A stretch of 43,205 nt of DNA from GWF2-38-10 sp964527595 (lineage in GTDB: Bacteria; Babelota; Babeliae; Babelales; RVW-14): positions 1-43,205 of the forward strand of contig CAZGPI010000010.1 of assembly GCA_964527595.1 (NCBI GenBank), written 5' to 3'. Positions 36,356 through 43,205 of the stretch are shown here, piece after piece. Below the pieces are notes generated by a model. It was not told where the DNA came from. It saw only the letters and a program-made list of their open reading frames with translations, and did no database searches. Every line of letters starts with the position of its first letter. Position 1 is the first letter of the stretch. Both the position numbers and the translations under genes were made by a program.

Positions 36356-36542
36356 TAAGAATTTACAAAGGAAAGCGTATGATTTATATGCCGATGCCAA
36401 AGAAGTAATTGATAATTTGATTGAAAAAATTGATAATTTAGAAGACGATATGAATGTTTTAGACACAGAAATTGAAAAAATGTCTGATAGAATTATTGAA
36501 CTTGAAGACCATATTTTAAATTTAGAAAAAGAAAAAAAATGA
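36348..36542 (+). CDS. Small coiled-coil protein
   Basis: A 64-aa protein that is one long acidic coiled coil (EVIDNLIEKIDNLEDDMNVL, DRIIELEDHILNLEKEKK) with heptad-spaced Leu and Ile. Its stop overlaps the next ATG. The pairing with a small membrane protein recalls spanin or lysis-accessory pairs, but no lipobox or signal is present, so no role is assigned. Confidence 0.6.
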   Translation: MNDKNLQRKAYDLYADAKEVIDNLIEKIDNLEDDMNVLDTEIEKMSDRIIELEDHILNLEKEKK

Positions 36543-36667
36543 TTACTGAAAGAGAAAAACAAAAATTGATTAAAGATGCCGCCAGCATCTTCGTTGCAGC
36601 TGGAGGTATTATTACCTTGGCTTTCGCCATTTACTTTATTTTTGACCTTATAAAAAAATGGTACTGA
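36539..36667 (+). CDS. Very small single-pass membrane protein (42 aa)
   Basis: ATG 36539 overlaps the upstream stop as ATGA. The product MITEREKQKLIKDAASIFVA starts with a charged helix and continues into a membrane segment (GGIITLAFAIYFIFDLI) with a short KKWY end. TGA at 36665-36667 shares its A with the next ATG (TGATG). Coupling on both sides is the main argument that it is translated. Confidence 0.6.
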   Translation: MITEREKQKLIKDAASIFVAAGGIITLAFAIYFIFDLIKKWY

Positions 36668-36813
36668 TGAAATACGAAATAAAGTACAATGACAAAAGAA
36701 TGATCATTGAAGCCGAAAGCGTTGAAAAGGCGCTTGAGCAATTCAAGGAATTAAAAATTGACGTGAAAAACTTTGAGATTAGTATTTCAAAGTTTGGCGA
36801 GTACAGGAAATAA
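36667..36813 (+). CDS. Very small hypothetical protein (48 aa)
   Basis: ATG 36667 follows the membrane protein in a TGATG overlap. The product (MKYEIKYNDKRMIIEAESVE, KALEQFKELKIDVKNFEISI) has a strand-helix-strand pattern, ending SKFGEYRK. The unit is closed by a terminator at 36850. An alternative start nine bases upstream exists. No family recognised. Confidence 0.6.
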   Translation: MKYEIKYNDKRMIIEAESVEKALEQFKELKIDVKNFEISISKFGEYRK

Positions 36814-36849
36814 AGTGTAAGTAGTAAGTTGTTAAAAGTGTTCTAATTC

Positions 36850-36883
36850 ATGTCCGCGTTTTTCGATGCGGACATTTTTTTTT
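36850..36883 (+). terminator. Intrinsic terminator
   Basis: ATGTCCGC pairs with GCGGACAT (8 bp) around a 10-nt loop, followed by nine Ts. It ends the unit starting after 33087. The next repeated leader element begins 5 nt later. Confidence 0.85.
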
Positions 36884-36887
36884 ATTT

Positions 36888-36951
36888 TATTATTGTAAAT
36901 ATTTTTTTATTCAAATAAATAATATTAAATTTACGTATTGAAAAAAAACAA
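36888..36951 (+). promoter_or_regulatory. Repeated early promoter/leader element, copy B
   Basis: TATTATTG (36888-36895, one mismatch to TAnnTTTG) is followed by TAAATATTTTTTTATTCAAA, identical to copy A, and by AAATTTACGTATTGAAAA exactly 45 nt after the G, then an A-rich leader to ATG 36963. Confidence 0.7.
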
Positions 36952-36962
36952 AAACAAACCAA

Positions 36963-37298
36963 ATGACAACTTTAGCAAAAACAACAGAAAACAACGCAAA
37001 AGTAAAAGCACTTAAAAAAATAGCTGAGACTAAATGGACTGGAACAACTATTCACACAAATTTAGATGCTTGTTTAACAGGAATAAATTTAGATAGTACA
37101 AATTCAGGATGGTATAAACCATCGGCATCAAGAATAGATGGATTAACTGGTATTTTTATGATAAATCAAGATGGTTCAATTTTTTGCGAAGCAAGAGTTA
37201 TAAAAATAAGCGAAAAAGAATATAAAATAGAATATATGACAATGGCAGGATGGAACGAATTTGAAAATCTTTTTCATCAATTTATGGATGAAAACTAA
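36963..37298 (+). CDS. Hypothetical early protein
   Basis: A 111-aa AT-rich gene forming its own transcription unit between leader copy B and a terminator at 37313. The product has a Lys-rich helical start (NAKVKALKKIAETKWTGTTI) and a beta-rich second half (GIFMINQDGSIFCEARVIKI, YKIEYMTMAGWNEFENLF). A monocistronic, strongly driven early gene is a plausible host-takeover factor; inference only. Confidence 0.65.
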   Translation: MTTLAKTTENNAKVKALKKIAETKWTGTTIHTNLDACLTGINLDSTNSGWYKPSASRIDGLTGIFMINQDGSIFCEARVIKISEKEYKIEYMTMAGWNEFENLFHQFMDEN

Positions 37299-37312
37299 AA
37301 ATAAAAAAAAAC

Positions 37313-37340
37313 AAGAGGGGGTAAACTCCCTCTTTATTAT
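37313..37340 (+). terminator. Intrinsic terminator
   Basis: AAGAGGG pairs with CCCTCTT (7 bp) around GGTAAACT, followed by an interrupted T-rich tract (TATTATTT). Weaker than the neighbouring terminators. Confidence 0.6.
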
Positions 37341-37363
37341 TTACCAGTTTAAAAACCATTTTT

Positions 37364-38206
37364 ATGAAAGACAAAATCATTGATTACGTACCTCAGAACA
37401 AACGCCTCCCGTACCAAGTTGCCGCAGGCGTTGGCGTTGCCTTCGTTGTTGGGTTGATTTATTCCCCAATAAATACCCAGTACCATTATACTTCCTTCGT
37501 GCCAGTCATTGAGCGCGACACGGTGTATGTTCACAAAATAACCACGCTTACTTTTCCTGCAAAGGAAGAAAAAGGCGAAGTAAATGAAATGGCTTATGGC
37601 TCAAGGTCATACGGTTGGGAGATAAGGAAAATGAATATTCATGAATTAAGAAAAAACCTTGAAGGCAAAGGATTCAGAAATCTTGATAAAATTGACCTTT
37701 TTAAAATTCGTCGTATATGGCTGGCGTATTCTTATGAATCCATGTTGATGAATGTACATCATTTAACCGATTTCCCCGTATCCATGATTTATTCCTTTTT
37801 CATCATTGAGGCGACGACCTCAGGGGTTGAAACCGAACTTTGGAGAAAACACGCGAACGCTGGGGGTGTGAAGGCTTTGAAAAATCAAAAGTCGGTGACG
37901 TACAAAACACGGGAGGTCATTCGCGGACGTGACAAATACATACGCGCCAAATTTATGAGCGCAAGCACCACGGAAGAAGGCATGAAACTTTGGGCAGGTG
38001 TTTTGAACTCAGGAAGATACGCGGAATGTAAAAAGGCAAATTACAAGATGAAAGGCATACGGTTGTACGAATCCATTTGTAAGTGCGTTTACAAAAGCGG
38101 GTATCACACGGATCGAGATTACAAGTTTCGCGCTTCGCTTATGGCTGAGTTCTGGGAGTTGAAAAAGAACCATTACCCATTGAAAGGGAAAAGAGATGAA
38201 TTTTAA
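37364..38206 (+). CDS. Membrane-anchored putative glucosaminidase (peptidoglycan hydrolase-like)
   Basis: A 280-aa protein with an N-terminal membrane segment (VAAGVGVAFVVGLIYSPI, residues about 19-37), an extracytoplasmic linker with VIERDTVYVHKI, and from about 130 a lysozyme-like glucosaminidase segment: HHLTDFPVSMIYSFFIIEAT, then SGVETELWRKHANAGGVKAL, where the Glu and the W..HANAGG pattern resemble Flavobacteria-type glucosaminidase domains, followed by YIRAKFMSASTTEEGMKLWA. It may cut the glycan backbone. It is far from the holin-amidase cassette and on the opposite strand, so it may act at a different stage. Confidence 0.7.
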   Translation: MKDKIIDYVPQNKRLPYQVAAGVGVAFVVGLIYSPINTQYHYTSFVPVIERDTVYVHKITTLTFPAKEEKGEVNEMAYGSRSYGWEIRKMNIHELRKNLEGKGFRNLDKIDLFKIRRIWLAYSYESMLMNVHHLTDFPVSMIYSFFIIEATTSGVETELWRKHANAGGVKALKNQKSVTYKTREVIRGRDKYIRAKFMSASTTEEGMKLWAGVLNSGRYAECKKANYKMKGIRLYESICKCVYKSGYHTDRDYKFRASLMAEFWELKKNHYPLKGKRDEF

Positions 38207-38219
38207 ATTATTTTGCATT

Positions 38220-38283
38220 TATTTTTGTAAATATTTTTTTGTTTCAATATTTAATATTAAATTTACGTATTGAAAAAAAACAA
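38220..38283 (+). promoter_or_regulatory. Repeated early promoter/leader element, copy C
   Basis: TATTTTTG just before 38228 matches TAnnTTTG; then TAAATATTTTTTT, a diverged middle, and ATATTAAATTTACGTATTG with the same 45-nt spacing as in copies A and B, then AAAAAAAACAAAAAC as in copy B. It leads to ATG 38297. Confidence 0.7.
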
Positions 38284-38296
38284 AAACGTATCAATC

Positions 38297-38515
38297 ATGA
38301 CAAACGAAATGCAATCTTGGAGATTTTTATACACTAAACATTTAAGTGTAAAGCAAGCCGTAACAAAAACAGGCGCATTGAAAGAAGGCAGAAATAGTAA
38401 ATGTTCTTTTATTGTAACCGATGGCAAAGATTATTCTGAATGCTTAATGAAGGCAGTACAGGAATGTAAGTTTAATGAAAACCAATTAGTAGGCGCAAGA
38501 AAAGTAAATTATTAA
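38297..38515 (+). CDS. Small hypothetical early protein
   Basis: ATG 38297 (MTNEMQSWRFLYTKHLSVKQ) is preferred to an in-frame start at 38270 that lies in the leader element. The 72-aa product is basic, with two cysteines (SKCSFIVTDGKDYSECLMKA). It is a single-gene unit between leader copy C and a strong terminator, like the gene after copy B. Confidence 0.6.
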   Translation: MTNEMQSWRFLYTKHLSVKQAVTKTGALKEGRNSKCSFIVTDGKDYSECLMKAVQECKFNENQLVGARKVNY

Positions 38516-38524
38516 TTACCTCAC

Positions 38525-38555
38525 AGGGCAGCTCCCCCAGCTGCCCTAATTTTTT
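38525..38555 (+). terminator. Intrinsic terminator
   Basis: AGGGCAGCT and AGCTGCCCT form a 9-bp perfect stem with loop CCCCC, followed by AATTTTTT. GC-rich for this region. Confidence 0.85.
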
Positions 38556-38578
38556 ACACACAACAAAAACAAAACCAA

Positions 38579-39127
38579 ATGGAAAAGAATTTTAACAACC
38601 TTCAATTCAAATGGACATTCGAAAGTATTTCGGATAACATTCCAACCATCATGCTTTTAACAATCGTTTTAACGTATGGCATTAACGCCTACCTAACCGC
38701 CATTTTTCTCCCCATTGACTTTTGGCTTGCGATCATTGCCGCCAGTATCTTGCAACTCGGACGCTTCGCCGTGGTTTTCATGGACTTCTTGAATCCAACC
38801 AAAGGGCGAAGCACATACCCACCAAAGATTGCCCTGGGCGCGACACTTGTCGCCTTGGTTGAAATCTTTTTCGGCTTGCAGGAAAAGTACGAAGGCGGCG
38901 AATTTATCACAATGTTTTTATTCGTTGGCACCATCGTTGTTTTCGGTTACCTCCTTGAAATCAACTTTGTTGACAAGGGCGTTGAAGCATACGGTATCAA
39001 TGTACCTGAGCCAAAGCCAAAGCGCAAAAGGAAACCACGCGTAAAGGTTGAGGCAAAAGAAAACAATGAAACCACGGGAACAACGGCAAAAAACTTTGTA
39101 TCTTCATTTAAAACAATAACACTTTGA
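38579..39127 (+). CDS. Multi-pass membrane protein
   Basis: A 182-aa protein with about four membrane segments (IMLLTIVLTYGINAYLTAIF; FWLAIIAASILQLGRFAVVF; IALGATLVALVEIFFGLQ; FITMFLFVGTIVVFGYLLEI) and a strongly basic cytoplasmic tail (EPKPKPKRKRKPRVKVEAK in outline). It could tether phage DNA or replication proteins to the membrane, or exclude superinfecting phage. No family recognised. Its stop overlaps the TTG start of the resolvase gene. Confidence 0.65.
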   Translation: MEKNFNNLQFKWTFESISDNIPTIMLLTIVLTYGINAYLTAIFLPIDFWLAIIAASILQLGRFAVVFMDFLNPTKGRSTYPPKIALGATLVALVEIFFGLQEKYEGGEFITMFLFVGTIVVFGYLLEINFVDKGVEAYGINVPEPKPKRKRKPRVKVEAKENNETTGTTAKNFVSSFKTITL

Positions 39128-39600
39128 GGACACTGATAGGCGTTGACCCAGCGTTAAGAATAAAGGGAATGGCGGTTTGCATTATTGCAGACCGCACCAT
39201 GATTTTTAAAAGGTATAAAAGGTTTGTCGATTTTATCGGCGACGTTATAACCTGGGTGACATACGAAAACCCCATTGTTTTAGTGGAAGATTCAAGCCTC
39301 CAGAATGTGACCTTTAATAATTCAATCAACCGCGCGATCCTTTCTCGAATGTCCCGCAACGTTGGCATGAATCAAGCCTCTTCCAGGATTGCTTATGAAT
39401 GGATAAAGGAACATGACATTGAAGCCTATAATATTAGCCCTGAAGCAAAGGGTAAAAAGTTTAATAAAGACGTCTTTATGCGAGTTGTCGCAAGTGAGCG
39501 ATTGAAATTTGAACCAGATTTTAAACCCGCCAAAATAAGTCAAGATGAAATCGACGCTTTCTTTCTTGCGCTTATGGCAAAAAATTATATCAAAAGATGA
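39124..39600 (+). CDS. RuvC-like Holliday junction resolvase
   Basis: A 158-aa RNase H-fold nuclease: LIGVDPALRIKGMAVCII with Asp8, then PIVLVEDSS with Glu55, and the C-terminal ISQDEIDAFFLAL with Asp141/Asp144, equivalent to the RuvC DD/DE end motif. The SRNVGMNQASSRIAYEWIKE helix fits the family's DNA-binding region. The start is TTG at 39124, overlapping the upstream stop; no ATG precedes the catalytic Asp. It should resolve branched DNA before packaging. Confidence 0.82.
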   Translation: MRTLIGVDPALRIKGMAVCIIADRTMIFKRYKRFVDFIGDVITWVTYENPIVLVEDSSLQNVTFNNSINRAILSRMSRNVGMNQASSRIAYEWIKEHDIEAYNISPEAKGKKFNKDVFMRVVASERLKFEPDFKPAKISQDEIDAFFLALMAKNYIKR

Positions 39601-39839
39601 AAAATCTTGAAACAAAAGCAAACGATCCAATACACAACGTTATTAATTCAAAAAAGGATTATTCGGACGATAATATTTATAAAAGTAATGGTCTAACCAA
39701 ACGCGAATACTTTGCATCAATGGCAATGCAAGGAATAATAAGTAACAAAGATGGACTTGATATTAAAATTGAACGCATTGTTGAAAGTGCGGTCGACACG
39801 GCAGACGCCTTAATTGAGGAACTAAACAAAACAAAGTAA
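39597..39839 (+). CDS. Small conserved phage-type hypothetical protein
   Basis: An 80-aa protein whose second half, NGLTKREYFASMAMQGIISN with ESAVDTADALIEELNKT, matches a very common small phage protein pattern ('G.T.R..FA..AM.GLL......ES....AD.LI..L'). Function of the family is unknown to me. It overlaps the resolvase by 4 nt. Confidence 0.75.
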   Translation: MKNLETKANDPIHNVINSKKDYSDDNIYKSNGLTKREYFASMAMQGIISNKDGLDIKIERIVESAVDTADALIEELNKTK

Positions 39840-39840
39840 G

Positions 39841-40125
39841 ATGAAAAATAACGAAATAACAGACGGATTAACCAATGAACAATGGAAGGAAGCGCAAAGA
39901 TGTTTCAACGCTCGCCCAGCTCCGATAAGATTTGCCGACACGGTAAATAGCAAACAATCGGTAATAAATTTTTACCTTAATCCTTTGATTCCTGAGACCA
40001 TGCCCACCTATCAATCAATGAATAAAGAAAGAATGGTTAGCATTTGTTACCAACTTTATCACTCAAAGGAAACCGATACTTTAAAAGAATCAGCCGCAAA
40101 GCTTATAAAACTTATAATTGATTGA
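39841..40125 (+). CDS. Hypothetical protein, last rightward gene
   Basis: A 94-aa polar protein (EITDGLTNEQWKEAQRCFNA, MPTYQSMNKERMVSICYQLY) starting one base after the previous stop. The unit ends at the convergent terminator 35 nt downstream. No motif recognised. Confidence 0.6.
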   Translation: MKNNEITDGLTNEQWKEAQRCFNARPAPIRFADTVNSKQSVINFYLNPLIPETMPTYQSMNKERMVSICYQLYHSKETDTLKESAAKLIKLIID

Positions 40126-40159
40126 TTACTAATTTGTTGAATTGTTGATGTGTATATCG

Positions 40160-40187
40160 GGGCTGGCATTTGAACCAGCCCTTTTTT
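40160..40187 (+). terminator. Terminator between convergent gene sets
   Basis: GGGCTGG and CCAGCCC form a 7-bp stem with loop CATTTGAA, followed by six Ts on the plus strand. The minus strand has no T run, so it stops mainly rightward transcription, just before the amidase stop codon at 40190. Confidence 0.85.
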
Positions 40188-40189
40188 AT

Positions 40190-40852
40190 TTAAAAGATTA
40201 CCCCTTGCGTCTTCGCGTAATCCACGACTGCCCGTGCATGAGACAAAGCCAACGTATTTTGAAACACAGGGTCAAACATCATTAAGGCATCATGGTAATT
40301 TGTAAAGAAGCCGTTTTCGCTTAAGACCGCTGGCATATTGGTTTGGGTAATGACAAAGAAACTTTCCTCCTTGTCCTTATCGCCATCCGTGGTATCCATG
40401 CGATAAACCCATTTTGGAAAAGCCTCCTGAACCTCTTTAAAAAGAAACTCCGCGTAAATATCCGAACGCGTTTTGCCCTTGCTGGTGAACACCTCGAAGC
40501 CCCTTGCATTGGGCGACGTTGCCGCGTTGCCGTGGATGCTGAGGTATAACGAAGCCTCATAATTCTGGGCGTTTATATTTGCCTTCGCCACGCGCTTTGT
40601 CAATGATACGTCCAAGACAGGATCGTACACGCGAACCACGGAAAACCCCCAGTCAATCAAATACTGCTCAATCTTTGCCGCAACGTCACGGTTAAACACG
40701 CCTTCAAAGAACCATCCGTAACCGTGGAACTTTGCGTTGTTATGCTGAGCGCACTTTGAAGGATACGTGGTATAATTGTAAGGTAATTTTTTCTTTGCGT
40801 CAATGCCTCCGTGACCCGCGTCGAGGAAAACACAAAATTTAGATGCTTTCAT
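40190..40852 (-). CDS. N-acetylmuramoyl-L-alanine amidase (Amidase_3 type endolysin)
   Basis: A 220-aa zinc amidase with all Amidase_3 landmarks: FLDAGHGG (His14), WFFEGVFNRDV (Glu50), LSIHGNA (His107) and the catalytic-Glu motif LSENGFFTN (Glu179). It cleaves the bond between muramic acid and the peptide stem. There is no signal peptide, so it depends on the holin encoded upstream. It is the last gene of the leftward lysis group. Confidence 0.93.
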   Translation of the reverse strand: MKASKFCVFLDAGHGGIDAKKKLPYNYTTYPSKCAQHNNAKFHGYGWFFEGVFNRDVAAKIEQYLIDWGFSVVRVYDPVLDVSLTKRVAKANINAQNYEASLYLSIHGNAATSPNARGFEVFTSKGKTRSDIYAEFLFKEVQEAFPKWVYRMDTTDGDKDKEESFFVITQTNMPAVLSENGFFTNYHDALMMFDPVFQNTLALSHARAVVDYAKTQGVIF

Positions 40853-40867
40853 ATTTTGATATTTTTA

Positions 40868-40895
40868 AGGGCGATGCAAGTCAATGCACCGCCCT
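40868..40895 (-). promoter_or_regulatory. Stable hairpin in the amidase 5' region
   Basis: On the minus strand AGGGCGGTGCA pairs with TGCATCGCCCT (11 bp, one G-U pair that is an A-C mismatch on the plus strand), loop TTGACT. It ends 15 nt before the amidase ATG and is not followed by a T run, so it is more likely an mRNA structure or processing site than a terminator. Confidence 0.5.
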
Positions 40896-40935
40896 GTAAA
40901 ACGCATAAGGTAGCGAATCCTGCTGCGCCTATTTC

Positions 40936-41229
40936 TTACAAACGAAATCCAATGAGTGAAAAAGCTGCAGAAACCAAAGAAAACTTAGGAGGTAAATTTA
41001 CAGAAATTTCCTTCCCAGCGCACTCCCTTGATGTCTCCTTAATCTTATCCCAAATTATTTGAGCAAGTTGGATATATTCGCGCCAGGTGAACTTCACTTT
41101 ATTGCCTTCAAGATGAACGTTTATCTCCGAAGCCAGCTCCGCAAAGTTCATTGAGTAACAAGCCACGTCACCCATTGGTGACTTTATCCCATCTGCATTT
41201 TTCAATGCCTCTTTTAAATTAGTCTGCAT
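40936..41229 (-). CDS. Small hypothetical protein in the lysis region
   Basis: A 97-aa protein (SPMGDVACYSMNFAELASEI, NVHLEGNKVKFTWREYIQLA) ending in a hydrophobic segment SLVSAAFSLIGFRL that may touch the membrane. It lies between holin and amidase with 10 nt to the holin. Possibly a lysis accessory; the similarity is not enough to name it. Confidence 0.55.
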   Translation of the reverse strand: MQTNLKEALKNADGIKSPMGDVACYSMNFAELASEINVHLEGNKVKFTWREYIQLAQIIWDKIKETSRECAGKEISVNLPPKFSLVSAAFSLIGFRL

Positions 41230-41239
41230 ATTATTTATT

Positions 41240-41644
41240 TTAACGATTAAAAAAACGTGTGATTAAAACGCCAAGGTTTACACCTGTTATGCGTTTAATA
41301 TTTTCCGAAATAGAATAAAGCTCCACCGTTGCAATTAAGAACGCCGCCATGTACGTTATGTTGAACGGAAGGCTAAAAGTATTTCTTGCACCCTCGAATA
41401 TCAGGATGCCACAAAAATATACAACTATCTTTTCCATTGTCCGATATAACCCTTTGCTATTTATCTTTTGTTGCTCCTTCTTTGCCGCGAGGATTCCCGT
41501 TGCCATGTCAGCAAAAACAACAAATACCGTAAAAATCAAAAATCCCTTTATTGGTATGAAAAAAGATGCCACCCAGCCAAAACAAATAGCGTATGTTATC
41601 TTCTCCCATCCGAGGTGCAAAAAGTTTATTAAGGTTGTTTTCAT
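41240..41644 (-). CDS. Phage holin (holin_4/toxin-secretion type)
   Basis: A 134-aa membrane protein with about three to four segments (ITYAICFGWVASFFIPIKGF, LIFTVFVVFADMATGILAAK, IVVYFCGILIFEGARNTF, ITYMAAFLIATVELYSISEN). The DMATGI..A....Q.INSKG..R...K motif is typical of the phage_holin_4_1 family found in Bacteroidota and Firmicutes phages. It permits the amidase to reach the cell wall. It overlaps the upstream exported protein by 4 nt. Confidence 0.88.
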   Translation of the reverse strand: MKTTLINFLHLGWEKITYAICFGWVASFFIPIKGFLIFTVFVVFADMATGILAAKKEQQKINSKGLYRTMEKIVVYFCGILIFEGARNTFSLPFNITYMAAFLIATVELYSISENIKRITGVNLGVLITRFFNR

Positions 41645-42255
41645 CGAGTTACTTTTAACTGCCTCAAAATTATTTTACCATCCTGTGAAATATACCTATT
41701 TTTTGCCTCCTCCCAATATAAATCAATAAATTGCCCTAACACTGGATAACTAATTAATCTTATGGCAAACTTTGAAAATACAATAGCATTTTTTGGCGTT
41801 GAACCTTCGACAATGTACCTGAATGCACTTGTATTTTTATTGTAATTAAAGTCAACGGCTAAGGTTGTTGTAAGTGCGTTTATCTGCCATTTGTTATCTG
41901 TGTAAAATGCCTCATTGTTTTTTAAAATGGTATCCAATGGATTTTTGCCTGTTAATTCTTGAATGTTATTATTCTCTCTTATGGCTGCTGTTGTTTTCCT
42001 TCCGAAGTCATAATAAGCAATTACCTTGTCAGCAAAGTTATTTGCATTGTTTTCAAAACTTGCCATAGCACCATTATATAGTTGACTTGTATCACCAATA
42101 ATAGAAGCCTTTTCATAATATCCACCTTCGGTATAATCTGCACGGTAAATAAGGTAATAAGCATTGTCAATAATTTTAACATACGATGTATCAAAAGTGA
42201 TAGATTGTGCACTTAATTGAGATACAAATAATAAAAAGAAAATGATTTGTTTCAT
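41641..42255 (-). CDS. Exported phage protein with Sec signal peptide
   Basis: ATG 42255 (MKQIIFFLLFVSQLSAQSIT) gives a clear signal peptide with cleavage expected after AQ; the frame upstream overlaps the fibre gene and is not used. The mature ~187-aa protein (FDTSYVKIIDNAYYLIYRAD, YYDFGRKTTAAIRENNNIQE, RYIVEGSTPKNAIVFSKFAI) is beta-rich and soluble. Its place between fibre and holin recalls Bacteroidota phage baseplate-appendage proteins that carry signal-like N-termini. Role unknown. Confidence 0.7.
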   Translation of the reverse strand: MKQIIFFLLFVSQLSAQSITFDTSYVKIIDNAYYLIYRADYTEGGYYEKASIIGDTSQLYNGAMASFENNANNFADKVIAYYDFGRKTTAAIRENNNIQELTGKNPLDTILKNNEAFYTDNKWQINALTTTLAVDFNYNKNTSAFRYIVEGSTPKNAIVFSKFAIRLISYPVLGQFIDLYWEEAKNRYISQDGKIILRQLKVTR

Positions 42256-42274
42256 GTTTATTTTTTTAAGTTTA

Positions 42275-43205
42275 TTAATACATTGGAGCATAGGATAAAA
42301 TATACCATTTAGTGCCATCGCTTTGTATAGTAGTACAATAACCACCAACAATGTCAACACTTGAATTTTCACCATCAGTTCTTACAAATAAATTTGACGA
42401 TGGAGTAACTAATGTTAACGCCTCATTACCTTCAGGTATATCAAAAATTGAGATTATAAATTTAACACCAACTGCATCAGACGCATTAGGAATAGTCAAT
42501 GTTTTATCCGATGTTAATGTTGTATAAATAATTGTATGATTATAAGTTGTAGCTGTATAATCTGCATTACTTATTTTTACAATAGGTAATCCCATATTTT
42601 TTTTAAACAAAATATTTCCTTCAAATCTTGCAGAATCATTTAAAATAGTTTTGCCGTCAACTGTTAAAGTATTAGATAAATTTGTTGCACCAAATACACC
42701 TAATGTTCCATTCACATCAAGTGTCTTTGTAGGTGACGCGTAACCAATGCCTACCTTGCTTGTTGACGCATCCACGAAAAGCATGTGTGCGTTTGCTTCA
42801 CTTTCCACACGGAAGTCGGAATCAGTTGCGGCTTCATTGAACACGGCGGAGGAATTGACGGTAAGCGGTGCGGATAATGTGGCGTTTCCTGCGATTGTTG
42901 TCGAGTGTGGACCGTATAATCCGTCGCTTGCGCCAATAACAAATCCATTTGCAGCGGAAAATCTTATATTAGCTATTGTGTTTCCTGCGTCGTGAAATCC
43001 AATACTTGAAACATCATTTGATTCAAGCCTTATATTGTGATTTCCCCCTGAGGTTGGAGTATTGTCGGTAAAATTTCCAACAAACGTTTTATTTAGCAAT
43101 GTGGTTTCGCCTGTTACGCCAAGCGTTCCATTTACATCTAATTTATAAGCTGGGTTTAATTTACTTATTCCAACCCTGCCTCCATCTTGATTTGCCACAA
43201 CGGAT
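42275..43205 (-). CDS. Tail fibre-like protein, C-terminal part (N-terminus outside the window)
   Basis: The frame is open through the right edge (SVVANQDGGRVGIS at its visible start), so the GTG at 43198 is not a convincing start. It contains fibre modules NPAYKLDVNGTLGVTG and ASPTKTLDVNGTLGVFG and ends with a compact beta domain (LTSDKTLTIPNASDAVGVKF, SDGTKWYILSYAPMY) common at the tips of Bacteroidota phage fibres. No S74 peptidase chaperone motif is seen. It is probably the other half of the gene starting at 1747. Confidence 0.78.
   Translation of the reverse strand, partial: SVVANQDGGRVGISKLNPAYKLDVNGTLGVTGETTLLNKTFVGNFTDNTPTSGGNHNIRLESNDVSSIGFHDAGNTIANIRFSAANGFVIGASDGLYGPHSTTIAGNATLSAPLTVNSSAVFNEAATDSDFRVESEANAHMLFVDASTSKVGIGYASPTKTLDVNGTLGVFGATNLSNTLTVDGKTILNDSARFEGNILFKKNMGLPIVKISNADYTATTYNHTIIYTTLTSDKTLTIPNASDAVGVKFIISIFDIPEGNEALTLVTPSSNLFVRTDGENSSVDIVGGYCTTIQSDGTKWYILSYAPMY

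Noticed and set aside
1..43205. Temperate lifestyle or integration site
   Set aside because: No integrase, excisionase, repressor or att-like direct repeat at the ends was found.
1..43205. CRISPR array or cas operon
   Set aside because: No spaced direct repeats; the Cas4-like nuclease stands alone without a cysteine cluster.
1..43205. Stop-codon reassignment across the genome
   Set aside because: TAA, TAG and TGA all end genes normally with tight 4-nt overlaps; only one small gene has an internal TAA.

Overview
The window looks like most of the genome of a tailed phage (siphovirus type) infecting a member of the Bacteroidota. The host call rests on exact TAnnTTTG -7 promoter elements, A-rich leaders in place of strong Shine-Dalgarno sites, exported proteins with signal peptides ending in Ala-Gln, and gene families I recognise from Bacteroidota phages. 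I see no integrase, excisionase or repressor, so nothing supports a temperate lifestyle. The sequence is a scaffold with two 100-N gaps (25136-25235 and 30823-30922). A foreign-looking radC fragment occupies roughly the first 350 bases.

Layout. From 24982 down to about 350 all genes run leftward and are tightly packed, often overlapping by 4 nt. In order of transcription they are: ssb; small proteins; a glycosyltransferase; a ParB-like / ABC-ATPase / GNAT cassette (probable DNA-modification type module); terminase small and large subunits; three small paralogues; the tail assembly chaperone pair (with a probable -1 frameshift); tail and distal-tail proteins; tape measure; then a displaced head module (ClpP-type protease with scaffold-like tail, major capsid, portal, connector) and the start of a tail fibre. 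The fibre is cut at the radC junction. A fibre C-terminal part on the same strand enters at the right end (43205-42275) and is followed by an exported protein, a holin, a small protein and an amidase. The simplest reading is a circular or circularly permuted map in which the fibre gene joins the two ends.

From about 25060 to 40125 the genes run rightward. A short region between divergent promoters carries three tRNA-like RNA elements with abnormal anticodon domains. It is followed by a methyltransferase, an HNH-SF2 helicase fusion, a replication-initiator-like protein, many small early proteins, a Cas4/RecB-like nuclease, a MazZ/DUF5664-like nucleotide hydrolase, dCTP deaminase, a membrane-anchored putative glucosaminidase and a RuvC-like resolvase. 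The two gene sets converge on a terminator at 40160-40187.

The most unusual signals are RNA-level. Two unrelated early genes (helicase, initiator) are each preceded by a ~95-nt leader with the same architecture: a -7 element, a 5' hairpin, a middle hairpin and a terminator ending 8-10 nt before the start codon. In both, the 5' hairpin loop is complementary to the terminator loop, with different sequence in each copy. Other notable signals are the tRNA-like cluster, a 9-A slippery run joining the ABC-ATPase and GNAT frames, a ~60-bp leader element present three times, and a five-member family of small paralogues spread over both arms.
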